From NCBI RefSeq assembly GCF_025370935.1, contig NC_133501.1, forward strand, positions 7,670,902 through 7,734,901: a stretch of 64,000 nt of DNA. Reading direction: 5' to 3'. The DNA is from Choristoneura fumiferana. Its lineage: Eukaryota > Arthropoda > Insecta > Lepidoptera > Tortricidae. The notes under the pieces are model-generated. The model did no database searches. It was not told where the DNA came from and worked only from the letters and a program-made list of their open reading frames with translations. Positions 43,901 to 50,329 of the stretch are shown here, piece by piece (the first letter of the stretch is position 1; each line of letters begins with the position of its first letter). A program made the position numbers and the translations under genes.

Positions 43901-46580
43901 ATAGAAACGCTTCATTTACAGCACATCTCTGGTGGAAACAGCTGAGCGAAGCGAGACGAGGTAAATGAAGAGTTTCTATTGGTTTATGCAAAACACATTT
44001 CTGGGAAATTGCATACGTTTTTATAATAAAATTCCAAAAAATATTACAAATGAAACAGATACAAAATTCAGATCTATTGTCAAGAAGACATTAATATCTA
44101 AGGCGTATTATAAAGTTAATGATTATATCATGGACAGGGATATTTGGAAATAATTCCGATCCGCATTAGCGATCCCTTCAAATAGCGAACCTGCTGTGTT
44201 AAAAATCCATCCCAGCCTATATACGTCCCACTGCTGGGCACAGGCCTCCTCTCAGAACAAGTTTTTTTGATGTATAGATATCATTTAATAATATTGTAAA
44301 TCTGTTTAAAAAAAATATACCTCGTTGAGTTTCTTGCCGGATTCTTCTCAACAGAGGTTTTTCCGAACCGGTGGTAGATTTTTTTTGACATTCATAAGTG
44401 CTTGTTATAGCCTGAATTGAATAAAGATATTTTGACTTTCACTTTGACATCCTCCAGTCCAGTGCCAGCGGGACGGCGATATACGAAATTCGAATTTTGC
44501 ACTTCTTGGTACGGTCAAGGACTTTTAACTCATGGGCCACCTTGGAACCTTTTCAAAGGAAAAGTCTTTACTAATTCCCTTGTTCAATATGTCGTTTATT
44601 GTGAAATGGTTTTGTGGTGGCTCATGGAAAAAGTCCTTGACTGTACATGGCCTGACAGTGTGTTGGTTGCCGGCAGGGTCACCGCGACAGCTTCCACGCG
44701 CGCATGCGCAAGTACCGCTGCCCGCTGTGCCCCAAGACGTTCCTGCGACAGTCCTCCATCTACAAGCACCGCCTCGTAAGTCCACTGCCCTTACCACGTG
44801 CTACATAATCCTAAGATGGGTTTTTGGAGTCTTTTTGTATTTTTTATTTCAACTCCATCTCAACTCACCTCACTCATCTTTTTGATTGCTTAATAGCGAC
44901 ATCTCTTGTCCGGGTGAGCGGTTAGTTCCGATGGAGTGCTGAAAGTTTCTCGATGAGGGCTAAAGCATAGATGTCGCTAGTGTCGCTGCTTAGTGACTAA
45001 ATAAGAAACAAACAAGCTGAGATATGTGGTGCATAGGAGAAATTTGTGTCTGTCAGTGGTGTTGTAGCGGTATAGCACGCAGCACGGAATGCTGAGGACC
45101 TGGGTTCGATTCCCAGTGATGGTCTTATTTTTCTGTTTTTTCTGTGCATCTATATTTCAGTTTGTATTTTCAATTTCGGTTTTTACGGATGACCGTAAAA
45201 GTAAAAATTTGGAATTGAAATAAAAAATACAAAAAGATTCCAAAAAACCAATCTTAGTTTTCCTGACCTGTTAACCACCTATTTCTTAGTTTGCCGGTAC
45301 CTTTTATGCCTTTAATTTAGTTTACCGATCTTTTTATAGCCTATTTCTTAGTTTGCCGGTCTCTTTATTTATTTGTTTTATAATTACTAAAGGTGTCATT
45401 GGCAGTAATGGACGCTAACCAAAAGCGACCGATTGCCACTAAGCAAAAAAGTTGAAGTTGAAGTTGATAATTACTAAGAATTTTTGAGCTGGTCACGATT
45501 TAATGGGTCCCAACTGTTGAACTTTAAATTAGCTACTTAACAGAGTTCTAGACCACTAGACTTATTTTCATCCTTTTAGTTTTCAAGGCTGTCGGGTTTA
45601 TTGATTTTTTAAATTTAATGTTTTATTTTATACTATTTCATGTTTCTGTGAAAATGGTACATTAAAAGTATTATAACCCATATACATTTAGAATGGGCTT
45701 TTTATTAGCTTTCATTTGATACCCATATTGTTACAACATTTTTTTTTTCTATCCTAAGCCATTTTTTTTTTCGCAGACACCATATTGACATAGGTACACT
45801 GAGCGGCAAAAGTCTGGCCCTCAAATGTATGCAGAAATAGTTAATTTTGTATGGAAAGTGGGCCACATTTTGCCGCCGCGCTGAGTATATTATATAGCCT
45901 ATGTCACTCCGACTGGGCAATCGGGTAAAAAGTGTTGAAAGGATACCTTTGATCACTTTTTTCTTAGTTTGCCGAATCTTTTAGCAACACATTTTAAGAT
46001 TCATTTTTATTTATATTGTGTAAAAACATAATAACCGCTAATAAATGTACCTACATGTAGGTATTTCTAGTCCATTTGTGTTCGCAATACCGAGAAACGT
46101 GTGTTTCAATTTGACCGTTAATTCAATCAAACCTTAAATTAAATTCTGTAAAGAACATTTACAGGAACTACCGCGAATAGTCCCTACCTTTATTTGCCCG
46201 AATTTCACTTGCCATACTAACGTTTGCCATAAAATATACAAGTATAGAACCGTGTTTTCAGGTTTTTTTTAAATGTCGTCTTATAGCACAGTAGGTTAGA
46301 TTAAATTACTTCATGGCAACTGAAAATTATGGGAAACGATACATTATGGCATATGAAATTCGGGCAAACGATAGAGAACCAGTCCCTGCGCCGTCGTCCC
46401 CTTGTCTAACCAATGATGGTGATGTTGCCGCAGATCCACACGGGCGAGAAGCCCTACGCGTGCTCCATCTGCTCGAAGGCGTTCACTCAGTCGGGCTCGC
46501 TCACCACGCACGTCAAATACGTCCACATGAAGCTGAAGCCCCCGCCGCGACGCCGACGGAAGCCCGACGACCACTATTAG
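28861..46580 (+). CDS. P2: ZAD-C2H2 zinc-finger protein, complete 14-exon gene
   Basis: Fourteen exons with AG/GT borders join in frame to 687 codons plus TAG: 28861-28995, 30171-30305, 32001-32393, 32770-32955, 34569-34721, 35982-36112, 36635-36709, 37944-38082, 39135-39241, 40077-40173, 41221-41385, 42989-43090, 44677-44775, 46434-46580. Residues 16-60 form a ZAD (CRIC and CEGC), the arthropod domain that dimerises transcription factors. Residues 91-221 are Asp-rich and then Lys/Arg-rich (likely nuclear localisation). Twelve C2H2-type fingers run from about residue 312 to 675, with TGERP/TGEKP linkers only in the last three, then a basic tail. The sixth finger is atypical (H-X7-C). A nuclear DNA-binding transcription factor is inferred from the family; the target is unknown. 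Introns 8 and 11 open with splice-donor minisatellites. The initiator ATG is in good context (AAACAAAATGA). The acceptor of exon 4 is the least certain border. Confidence 0.92.
28996..30170 (+). other. P2 intron 1
   Basis: Contains a LINE 3' tail remnant (29535-29600), a 'TCAAAGTCAAAGCCAAAATA' repeat at 29848-29973 and a GT run near 30030. No coding exon. Confidence 0.7.
29848..29973 (+). repeat. TCAAAGTCAAAATATCTTTATT repeat (copy 1)
   Basis: A common interspersed repeat of about 125 bp with 'CCACCGGTTCGGAAAAACC' and 'GAATCCGGCAAGAAACTCAA'. Other copies: 30554-30682, 38936-39062, 44328-44447 (-), 49213-49346 (-), 59549-59673 (-). Probably a SINE or LINE tail. Confidence 0.7.
30171..30305 (+). 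CDS. P2 exon 2 (ZAD, second half)
   Basis: Acceptor TATTCCAG, donor TAT|GTCAGT. Carries the second zinc pair in QHVCEGC (Cys57, Cys60) and the Arg-rich helix ALRVRCRRAHDLL. The mirror copy at 59936-60070 has lost one of these cysteines through a compensated frameshift. Confidence 0.9.
30400..30682. repeat. Hairpin-flanked RTE tail fragment plus TCAAAGTCAAAATATC repeat
   Basis: Inverted 'GATCTGTTCTGAGGAACCAT' / 'ATGGTTCCTAAGAACAGATC' enclose a piece of an RTE LINE 3' end ('GGCCTATGTCCAGCAGTGG'). The 125-bp repeat follows at 30554-30682. Both are also present in arm B (59549-59850). Confidence 0.65.
31025..31969. mobile_element. AATGAGGGCTA-ended element (copy 2) with nested insertion
   Basis: Outer ends 'AATGAGGGCTACCGTTTTCG' and 'CATATGCGATAGCCCTCATT'. 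It is interrupted at about 31425-31722 by a fold-back family repeat that is absent from the arm B copy (58533-59214). Confidence 0.7.
31425..31722. mobile_element. Fold-back family repeat, single-arm copy, arm A only
   Basis: Runs from 'AATGAACTAAAAAAAATTCC' through 'CGCGTTTCGAACTCAACCAG' to 'GCAAAGTAACGCCTGATTCA'. It contains one hammerhead-like core on the minus strand instead of the two inverted ones at 34894-35373. Missing at the corresponding site in arm B. Confidence 0.7.
32001..32393 (+). CDS. P2 exon 3 (acidic/basic linker)
   Basis: Acceptor GCTTCAG, donor AAG|GTGAGT, 131 codons, no zinc finger. Asp/Ile-rich repeats (DITDIPDIADIVDTGDIY) and EMDDLDDIDVKLSELK are followed by the basic run GTRRKRVKKEKVRKRRK, a plausible nuclear localisation signal. 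The mirror exon (58112-58504) encodes the same amino acids. Confidence 0.88.
32770..32955 (+). CDS. P2 exon 4 (linker)
   Basis: 62 codons starting LSDMFRPNLWSIIKDITF, with a Lys-rich centre KKKTPYKRKKKGFKRYF. The acceptor is placed at GTAATTGAG|CTG because the upstream AATAG would bring in a stop codon at phase 0. Donor GAG|GTGAGG. Confidence 0.75.
33040..33551. mobile_element. Element with repeated ATAATGTACG motifs
   Basis: About 510 bp with many direct and inverted copies of 'AATAATGTACG' and 'GTGATAATCCGAAGC', plus a GC-rich centre ('CGCCGCGGATCGAGCGAGCG'). Present in arm B at 56163-56640 and 56928-56965, where a SINE interrupts it. No protein; see findings. Confidence 0.65.
33764..34146 (-). 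mobile_element. RTE-type LINE 3' fragment, arm A only
   Basis: A minus-strand frame (34199-33828) reads the C-terminal tail of RTE-clade reverse transcriptase polyproteins: QWAGHIARRTDGRWGQKVLE and GRRAVGRPPTRWSDDL. It is followed by the RTE-like end TGATGATGATGAT. The fragment is flanked by TTTTACTAAAT on both sides (about 33761 and 34141), and arm B has one unbroken TTTTACTAAAT near 55665, so this is a dated insertion. 5'-truncated and non-functional. Confidence 0.85.
34569..34721 (+). CDS. P2 exon 5 (finger 1)
   Basis: Acceptor ATTTCTAG, donor CCG|GTCAGT. A charged helix (EEEQQREMEARKESEN) leads into finger 1, CEKCFKGFLSMFTYENHIKVH (C-X2-C-X12-H-X4-H). The mirror copy (54731-54882) is one base shorter and frameshifted. 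Confidence 0.9.
34894..35373. mobile_element. Large fold-back (hairpin) element, arm A only
   Basis: Two inverted arms of about 190 bp (34899-35089 and 35131-35325) meet at a short AACAACAACTGG-rich centre. The element is flanked by a 12-bp duplication TTCTTAGACATG (34882 and 35374), and arm B has a single uninterrupted copy near 54560. Each arm carries CTGAAGA-stem-GAAAC, a hammerhead-like core (35147-35180 on plus). The terminal 'GCAAAGTAACGCCTGATTCA' is shared with 31425-31722 and 1199-1310. A Penelope-like origin is inferred from the motif only. Confidence 0.8.
35470..35720. repeat. AAGTCGGT repeat with inverted halves
   Basis: 'TTAAGCCGACTT'-like ends and 'GAAGTCGGTGCCTCAGCACG' / 'GCTGAGGCACCAACTTCGAG' inverted around 'GACTATAGTTCCACTCC' complement. 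Present in both arms (53930-54080). Confidence 0.55.
35982..36112 (+). CDS. P2 exon 6 (finger 2, start of finger 3)
   Basis: Acceptor TTTGTCAG, donor GGCAG|GTCAGC, phase 2 at its end. Finger 2 is CPLCQCRFKWPNKLRTHLIECH; then YVCKECKLVIRG starts finger 3. The mirror copy at 53572-53701 lacks one base in the middle of finger 2. Confidence 0.9.
36165..36600. mobile_element. Head-to-head pair of tRNA-derived SINEs
   Basis: A reverse copy (about 36165-36394) and a forward copy (about 36395-36600) join within their tRNA-like heads. Box-B-like 'GGGTTCGATTCCCGGCC' and 'GTGGTTAGAGAACCTGACTA' are visible, and the tails end at 'GACACTTGACACCAATTGAC' or its complement. The same inverted pair is at 53107-53525 in arm B. 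Not functional tRNA genes: no full cloverleaf. Confidence 0.8.
36635..36709 (+). CDS. P2 exon 7 (end of finger 3, start of finger 4)
   Basis: Smallest exon, 75 nt. Acceptor TTCATCAG, donor AA|GTGAGT. Supplies the finger 3 histidines in YMAVMHAQFH and the cysteines of finger 4, CKHCPLTFK. Identical in the mirror arm. Confidence 0.88.
37291..37593 (+). mobile_element. tRNA-derived SINE (GTGGCCTAGTGG), arm A only
   Basis: Begins 'GCCGTGGTGGCCTAGTGG' with box-B-like 'GGGTTCAAACCCCGG', a body with 'GGAAACCTGCACAAACCTGC' and the end 'GCAGTGGGACGTATATAGGC'. Flanking duplication ATACAAACATAA on both sides (about 37279 and 37594). Arm B has a single unoccupied ATACAAACATAA near 50672. A recent insertion. 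Confidence 0.88.
37944..38082 (+). CDS. P2 exon 8 (end of finger 4, finger 5)
   Basis: Acceptor AATTACAG, donor AAG|GTGACT. Completes finger 4 (KQSTFYTHLRINH) and encodes finger 5, CDICGETFTGAMGLRMHKTQTH. The donor begins a 39-bp minisatellite. The mirror exon encodes the same protein. Confidence 0.9.
38083..38490. repeat. 39-bp minisatellite starting at the exon 8 donor
   Basis: Six 39-bp units (38083-38316), each starting GTGACTCAGACACG and ending ACACGCTGTTTG, then shorter degenerate GTGACTCAGACACGTTATAC-type units to about 38490. The first GT is the exon 8 donor. Arm B has three 39-bp units and more of the shorter type (49795-50190). Confidence 0.93.
38936..39062 (+). repeat. TCAAAGTCAAAATATCTTTATT repeat (copy 3)
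   Basis: Same family as 29848-29973, located in intron 8. Preceded at 38880-38935 by half of the fold-back element of 9361-9475. Both are mirrored at 49213-49430. Confidence 0.7.
39135..39241 (+). CDS. P2 exon 9 (atypical finger 6)
   Basis: Acceptor TTTCTAG, donor AG|GTAAAA. Encodes CLICKIQFENKDALDRHFLPDND and a trailing C, so the last ligand would be Cys seven residues after His instead of His after 3-5. The mirror exon has Tyr for Phe after the His and two silent changes. Confidence 0.88.
39504..39597. repeat. GAAAAGTTGCACTTTGCTCC repeat (copy 2)
   Basis: Same repeat as 19803-19899, mirrored at 48690-48785. Immediately followed by a reversed tRNA-derived SINE. Confidence 0.65.
39597..39838 (-). 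mobile_element. tRNA-derived SINE (GTGGTTAGAGAACC family)
   Basis: Reverse copy with 'GGGAATCGAACCCGGGACC', 'CTTCGTAGTCAGGCTCTCTA' and tail 'GACACCAATCGACCTAGTCC'. Mirrored at 48436-48680. Confidence 0.8.
39855..39985. mobile_element. Palindromic MITE, GTGAAACAG family, at the end of arm A
   Basis: 'CTGTTTCACCACCAATTGAT' at the left, 'TTAATCAATGGGTGCTGA' at the right, with the right end degenerate. Homology with arm B stops exactly here. Confidence 0.8.
40077..40173 (+). CDS. P2 exon 10 (finger 7, start of finger 8)
   Basis: Acceptor ATATTCCAG, donor GAC|GTGAGT. Finger 7 is CESCGCSFCDEDQLSLHRQRQH; ends YKCDD. First P2 exon outside the inverted duplication. Its P1 counterpart (17572) carries the 25-bp donor array; here there is none. 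Confidence 0.9.
40250..41180. other. P2 intron 10 with dispersed repeat
   Basis: 40250-40475 is a reversed copy of the CCCGCGGCTTCGC / CCCACGGGATAGGG family. About 40480-41170 has inverted 'CTTATTCATAAAAAGTTAAG' and 'TTTTTTATGAATAAGGCTG' ends, with repeated 'GCTAGCAG/TCAGTCTGCTA' motifs, which looks like a non-autonomous element of about 700 bp. No exon. Confidence 0.5.
41221..41385 (+). CDS. P2 exon 11 (end of finger 8, start of finger 9)
   Basis: Acceptor TTTTCCAG, donor ACG|GTAACG. Completes finger 8 (CNKSFLSKSSLSTHIDRVH), then basic linker KPRFRFYNYKKTNRQRG and CETCGKAYT. Its last 12 coding bases and the donor are the seed of the 30-bp array. Confidence 0.92.
41374..42850. repeat. 30-bp minisatellite of exon end plus donor, about 49 copies
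   Basis: Each unit is AAAGCTTACACG|GTAACG followed by TCGCACTCAGTA, that is, the last four codons of exon 11, its donor and 18 intron bases. Variants (TATACG, ATAACG, GCATTC, GTGAAAGC) are scattered. A longer variant with 'CGTACTCTGAGTAAAGC' recurs at about 41395, 41750, 42145 and 42625. The long minus-strand frames across it are repeat artefacts. Confidence 0.97.
42989..43090 (+). CDS. P2 exon 12 (end of finger 9, start of finger 10)
   Basis: Acceptor TTTTGCAG, donor AAG|GTAATC. CFALLKTHQMSH ends finger 9, linker TGERPF, then CSQCPKSFITASQLK. 102 nt, phase 0. Confidence 0.92.
43200..44650. repeat. Repeat-filled P2 intron 12
   Basis: Contains reversed composite-SINE parts (43220-43305, 43377-43460), AATACAAAAAGACTC inverted flanks (43480-43630), a hairpin around 43895-43988 ('CCAATAGAAAC' inverted), a LINE tail at 43965-44210 and a reversed TCAAAGTCAAAATATC repeat at 44328-44447. 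No exon. Confidence 0.6.
43965..44210 (+). mobile_element. LINE 3' end (C-terminal peptide)
   Basis: A 62-codon frame ends with CIRFYNKIPKNITNETDTKF and LISKAYYKVNDYIMDRDIW, resembling the C-terminus of Jockey/CR1-type LINE polyproteins. The interrupted relative is at 20500-20830. Too short to assign a clade firmly. Confidence 0.5.
44677..44775 (+). CDS. P2 exon 13 (end of finger 10, start of finger 11)
   Basis: Acceptor GCCGGCAG, donor CTC|GTAAGT. GHRDSFH ends finger 10; CPLCPKTFLRQSSIYKHRL starts finger 11. 99 nt, phase 0, as in P1. Confidence 0.92.
44820..46430. other. P2 intron 13
   Basis: Composite-SINE parts at 44892-44990 and 45060-45125, flanked by inverted TTTTTGTATTTTTTATTTC / GAAATAAAAAATACAAAAA blocks (44825 and 45210). 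Then three imprecise copies of 'CCTATTTCTTAGTTTGCCGG' at 45278-45370. The rest is AT-rich without a feature. Confidence 0.55.
46434..46580 (+). CDS. P2 exon 14 (end of finger 11, finger 12, basic tail)
   Basis: Acceptor TTGCCGCAG, TAG stop at 46578-46580. IH completes finger 11, linker TGEKPY, finger 12 CSICSKAFTQSGSLTTHVKYVH, tail KLKPPPRRRRKPDDHY. Confidence 0.93.
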   Translation: MHTGEKPYACSICSKAFTQSGSLTTHVKYVHMKLKPPPRRRRKPDDHY

Positions 46581-46900
46581 CGCAATATAACTTATTAGCA
46601 CGACGGTGTTTTATTTCACATTAGCTAGACCTTAAAAAGCAAAACTTTTACCGAACCGATTATTCGGCATAATTGATTCCTCAGTAGAAACTAGAAATAT
46701 TATTCATTTTTGTTGAATCATGCAACTCTTGATCAAAACAAATAACTTGCTTAATTTCTTGCTTATTTTTTTTCACTTTCGTTCAATCACATCGGATATG
46801 TGCCGTCCTGCTCACGCTAATAGTATTTATTAAGAGAGAAAGAGAGCCAGCAGAGCAGTGGGTAAGTCTTAAAATAAAATGGGCTTTTAATTTAGATGAC

Positions 46901-47142
46901 CAGATGGCCGAGTGGTTCAAGAACCTGACTACGAAGCTTGAGGCCCCAGGTTCGATCTCGGCCGGGGCAGATATTTGTTTGTATAAATAATACGAATGGT
47001 TTGTTCTCAGGTATTGGATGTTTAATATGTATTTAAGCATGTATTTATCTATATGAGTATGTTTATCCGTTGCCTAGTGTCCATAGTACAAGCTTTGCTT
47101 AGTTCGGGACTAGGTCAATTGGTGTCAGGTGTCCCATGATAT
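46901..47142 (+). mobile_element. tRNA-derived SINE (GTGGTTCAAGAACC copy)
   Basis: 'AGATGGCCGAGTGGTTCAAG', 'CTACGAAGCTTGAGGCCCC', 'GGTTCGATCTCGGCC' and tail 'GGACTAGGTCAATTGGTGTC'. Lies between the convergent ends of P2 and the gene at 47266. Confidence 0.8.
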
Positions 47143-47265
47143 AAAATAAGGCTGCTAAGCTTGAGGACTAAAGAACTTTAGGTACAGCCTTTTATTAGCC
47201 CTCAGGCATCAATAATTTAGTAGAGCCTTAAAATAAAGGGCCTTCACTTTCCTTCCACACAATCT

Positions 47266-48192
47266 TCACTTTCCATTTGCGCCGCAAACTTGCTTGTGTC
47301 GTTTTAAATTCGTCATATCAGCAAACTGCCGGCCGCAAACACAAGAAAACGGTTTTTCTCCTGTGTGTGTGCGCATATGACGCACCAGTGAACCCACCTG
47401 TGTGAACTTCTTCTCACACATATCACAAGCATACGGTTTCTCACCCGTGTGAATCTTTTTATGTTGTTCTAGATTCGACGCAAGAGCGAAATGCTTGTTG
47501 CACTCACCGCAGCGATGCTGTTTCTTGCCTGTGTGAGTCAGCATGTGAATAGTCAATGTGTGTTTTTGTGTGAATTTTTTGTCACAGATAATACAAGTGT
47601 GCGGTCTTTCCCCTGTGTGTATGCGTTTGTGTCTGATTAAAGACGCTGGCACTGGGAATTTTTTATGGCAAATATCACAACAGAAAGGCTTTTCACCCGT
47701 GTGAATCCTCAGGTGGCCGATCAAATTGAATTTATTGATGAAATGCCGTTTACACACATCGCATGAATAAGGTCTCTGGCCTGTGTGCCGTCTTTTATGT
47801 TTCACCAATGTCGACGAATCAGTGAATCGTTTATTACAAATCACACATTCATGCAATTTCTCACCTGTGTGAGTTCGCATATGGGTATCCAAGATACATT
47901 TAAGCGAAAACTGTTTTTTACACACTTTGCAATTAAACGGTTTCTCAGTGGTGTGAACACAACGCACGTGCGTTTTTAAATTGAACTTATAGTTAAATTC
48001 TTTCCCGCAAACATCGCATTGGTATATTTTCTTCTTTTCGTCATTTAATTCTTTAACATCTGTTTCTATGCATAGGTGGTTTATTAGGTTAAATTCACAT
48101 TTAAATGTATTACCGCAAGTTGGACATTTATGTATCTCACCATTGGAGGCGTCGCTGACTTTTTGTGTATGCTTAGAATTGTTTTCAAGTGT
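47266..48192 (-). CDS. Poly-C2H2 zinc-finger gene, 3' part, cut by the gap
   Basis: A continuous minus-strand frame enters from the N gap and ends at a TGA (47266-47268). It encodes about 310 residues with ten fingers, most separated by canonical HTGEKP/HTGERP linkers, for example CDVCGKEFNYKFNLKTHVRCVH, CVICNKRFTDSSTLVKHKRRH and CDMCEKKFTQVGSLVRHMRTH. The first lacks a clean second histidine and the last is C-X1-C...H-X3-C (CVCGRQFADMTNLKRHKQVC). Unlike P2 it has no introns in the finger array and is AT-richer, so it belongs to a different zinc-finger subfamily. The N-terminus is lost in the gap. It converges on P2, with 685 bp between stop codons. Confidence 0.93.
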   Translation of the reverse strand, partial: TLENNSKHTQKVSDASNGEIHKCPTCGNTFKCEFNLINHLCIETDVKELNDEKKKIYQCDVCGKEFNYKFNLKTHVRCVHTTEKPFNCKVCKKQFSLKCILDTHMRTHTGEKLHECVICNKRFTDSSTLVKHKRRHTGQRPYSCDVCKRHFINKFNLIGHLRIHTGEKPFCCDICHKKFPVPASLIRHKRIHTGERPHTCIICDKKFTQKHTLTIHMLTHTGKKQHRCGECNKHFALASNLEQHKKIHTGEKPYACDMCEKKFTQVGSLVRHMRTHTGEKPFSCVCGRQFADMTNLKRHKQVCGANGK

Positions 48193-48292
48193 NNNNNNNN
48201 NNNNNNNNNNNNNNNNNNNNNNNNNNNNNNNNNNNNNNNNNNNNNNNNNNNNNNNNNNNNNNNNNNNNNNNNNNNNNNNNNNNNNNNNNNNN
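48193..48292. other. Assembly gap (100 N) at the arm B boundary
   Basis: A fixed-length placeholder gap. On its left is an open zinc-finger reading frame, on its right the inverted copy begins at base one. This is the key evidence that the join is inferred, not sequenced. Confidence 0.98.
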
Positions 48293-48424
48293 TCAGCACC
48301 CATTGATTAATTTTAACTGACGGATTGTGATGCCGTCTCCGTCTATTCGAACAAAACAAACAGAGACGGCATCACATTTATCCGTCAGTTAAATTAATCA
48401 ATTGGTGGTGAAACAGGGGGTTAG
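48293..48424. mobile_element. Palindromic MITE, GTGAAACAG family, at the start of arm B
   Basis: Mirror of 39855-39985, with the degenerate end TCAGCACCCATTGATT abutting the N gap. A palindrome at a contig end is a typical assembly break. Confidence 0.8.
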
Positions 48425-48435
48425 AGTTATTGATG

Positions 48436-48680
48436 ACGACCGGATGGCAAGTGGTTAGAGAACCTGACTACGAAGCTTGAGGTCCCGGGTTCGATTCCCG
48501 GCCGGGAAGGCAAGGATAGTTGTATGAATAATACGAATGTTTGTTCTCGGGTCTTGGATGTTCAATATGTATCTAAGTATGTATTTATCTGTATAAGTAT
48601 GTTTATATCCGTTGCCTAGTATCCACAGTACAAGCTTTGCTTAGTTTGGGACTAGGTCGATTGGTGTCACGTGATATTTA
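48436..48680 (+). mobile_element. tRNA-derived SINE (mirror of 39597)
   Basis: 'GGCAAGTGGTTAGAGAACC', 'GGGTTCGATTCCCGGCCGGG', tail 'GACTAGGTCGATTGGTGTC'. Followed by the mirrored GAAAAGTTGCAC repeat at 48690-48785. Confidence 0.8.
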
Positions 48681-49043
48681 TTTTTCACACCTCTCCTTCA
48701 GAAAAGTAACTTTTCCTCCCTGCCCGAGAGGGAGCAAAGTGCAACTTTTCTTGTTCAAGGCTTTCTAAGTGTTTTGTTTATGGATTAATCGAGAAAAAAC
48801 TAATAAAAATGCAACGTTGCCAACTCAGTAGGTATAAATGCTTTTAATGAAAAAAAAAAAAAAAACACATTCCTCGCACATCTCTGGTGTAAGCGCAGAC
48901 TAAGAGGCGTATGTCAAACTGACATGCAGACTGTTTGGCAGATAATTTCTTTAAACAATGTATTCTGTTATTTAACAAAATAATAAAGAAAAAAAAACCA
49001 CAACGCCTTTCCGTTTTTTTTTTCGATAAAACAGTATTTTTAC

Positions 49044-49150
49044 CTCAGTTTAGGATCGCAGTCGTTGTCGGGCAGGTAGTGGCGGTCCAGCGCGTCCTTG
49101 TTCTCAAACTGTATCTTGCATATCAGGCATTTCAACGCCTTTATTTCTTT
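49044..49150 (-). CDS. Mirror copy of P2 exon 9
   Basis: 107 nt, both splice sites intact. Two silent changes and one Phe-to-Tyr change from P2. Confidence 0.8.
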
Positions 49151-49212
49151 CTAGAAAAAATAAATGTAAATTAACGTAATCATTTAATAATATTGTAAAT
49201 CTGTTTAAAAAA

Positions 49213-49346
49213 AAATATACCTTGTTGAGTTTCTTGCCGGATTCTTTCTCAGCAGAAGTTTTTCGAACCGGTGGTAGATTTTTTTTTGACATTCATAAGT
49301 GCTTGTTATAGCCTAAATTAAATAAAGATATTTTGACTTTGACTTT
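49213..49346 (-). repeat. TCAAAGTCAAAATATCTTTATT repeat (mirror of 38936)
   Basis: Reverse copy between 'GAGTTTCTTGCCGGATTC' and 'AGATATTTTGACTTTGAC'. Confidence 0.7.
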
Positions 49347-49794
49347 GAACGGGTGCCACTCTTTACCGGCCCGGATAGTACCGACCCTGTTTTACATGTA
49401 CACGCCCATAGAAGCTCACGTCCGTTTCCAGAGGCGTGTGCAGTCGAACAAATTGAATCATGACCAAGGGTGGAAACGTTGTGCTACTAATGTCGTGTTG
49501 TCATCTCATACTTTGGTCAAGGAAATCATAGTGAATTGATTATTAAAAGGTGCCACCGACTGGATGGCGTATGAATTCGCCTTTAGAGGGGGGGGGGGGC
49601 TTATTACTAATAAGACTATAAAACCATAAAACTAAGTTAAGAACGTGGTGACACGACAGGACACCAAAAACGGCCTAAACTCAACATGTGTTGCCACACA
49701 TAAGCGCTCTGTTCTGTGCGTGTCCAAGTCCCGTAGCGTCTCCGCGTCACCGTATTGCGTGGCTCTTATGAATGTAAAAAAAAGTCTACCACCG

Positions 49795-50190
49795 CATAGC
49801 GTGTCTGAGTCACCGCATAGCGTGTCTGAGTCACCGTATAGTGTGTCTGAGTCACCGCATAGCGTGTCTGAGTCACCGTATAGTGTGTCTGAGTTACCGC
49901 ATAGCGCGACCAAGTCAAGGTATAGTATGTCTGAGTTACCGCATAGCGCGACCAAGTCAAGGTATAGTATGTCTGAGTCACCATGTAGCCGTGTAGCGTA
50001 TCTGAGTCGTAGTTTAGCGTATCTGAGTCACTGTATAACGTGTCTGAGTCACTGTATAACGTGTCTGAGTCACCAAACAGCGTGTTTAAGCCCCATATCG
50101 TGTCTGAGTCACCAAACAGCGTGTTTAAGCCCCATATCGTGTCTGAGTCACCAAACAGCGTGTTTAAGCCCCATAGCGTGTCTGAGTCAC
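49795..50190. repeat. Minisatellite at mirror exon 8 donor
   Basis: Minus-strand counterpart of 38083-38490: three 39-bp units next to the exon (about 50071-50187) and a longer run of 20-24 bp units. Copy number differs from arm A (3 versus 6 long units), giving long spurious plus-strand frames rich in SVSESP. Confidence 0.9.
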
Positions 50191-50329
50191 CTTATTGTGC
50201 GTCTGAGTCTTGTGCATGCGTAGACCCATGGCGCCGGTGAACGTTTCCCCGCAGATGTCGCAGGTGCCGCCGAGCGCGTTCTCTGTCGAGTGGTTGATGC
50301 GGAGGTGCGTGTAAAATGTTGACTGTTTT
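50191..50329 (-). CDS. Mirror copy of P2 exon 8
   Basis: 139 nt, same amino acids as P2 exon 8 and the same AAG|GTGACT donor. Confidence 0.85.

Noticed and set aside
49645..50223. 192-codon plus-strand ORF
   Set aside because: Reverse shadow of the minisatellite and of exon 8 mirror copy.
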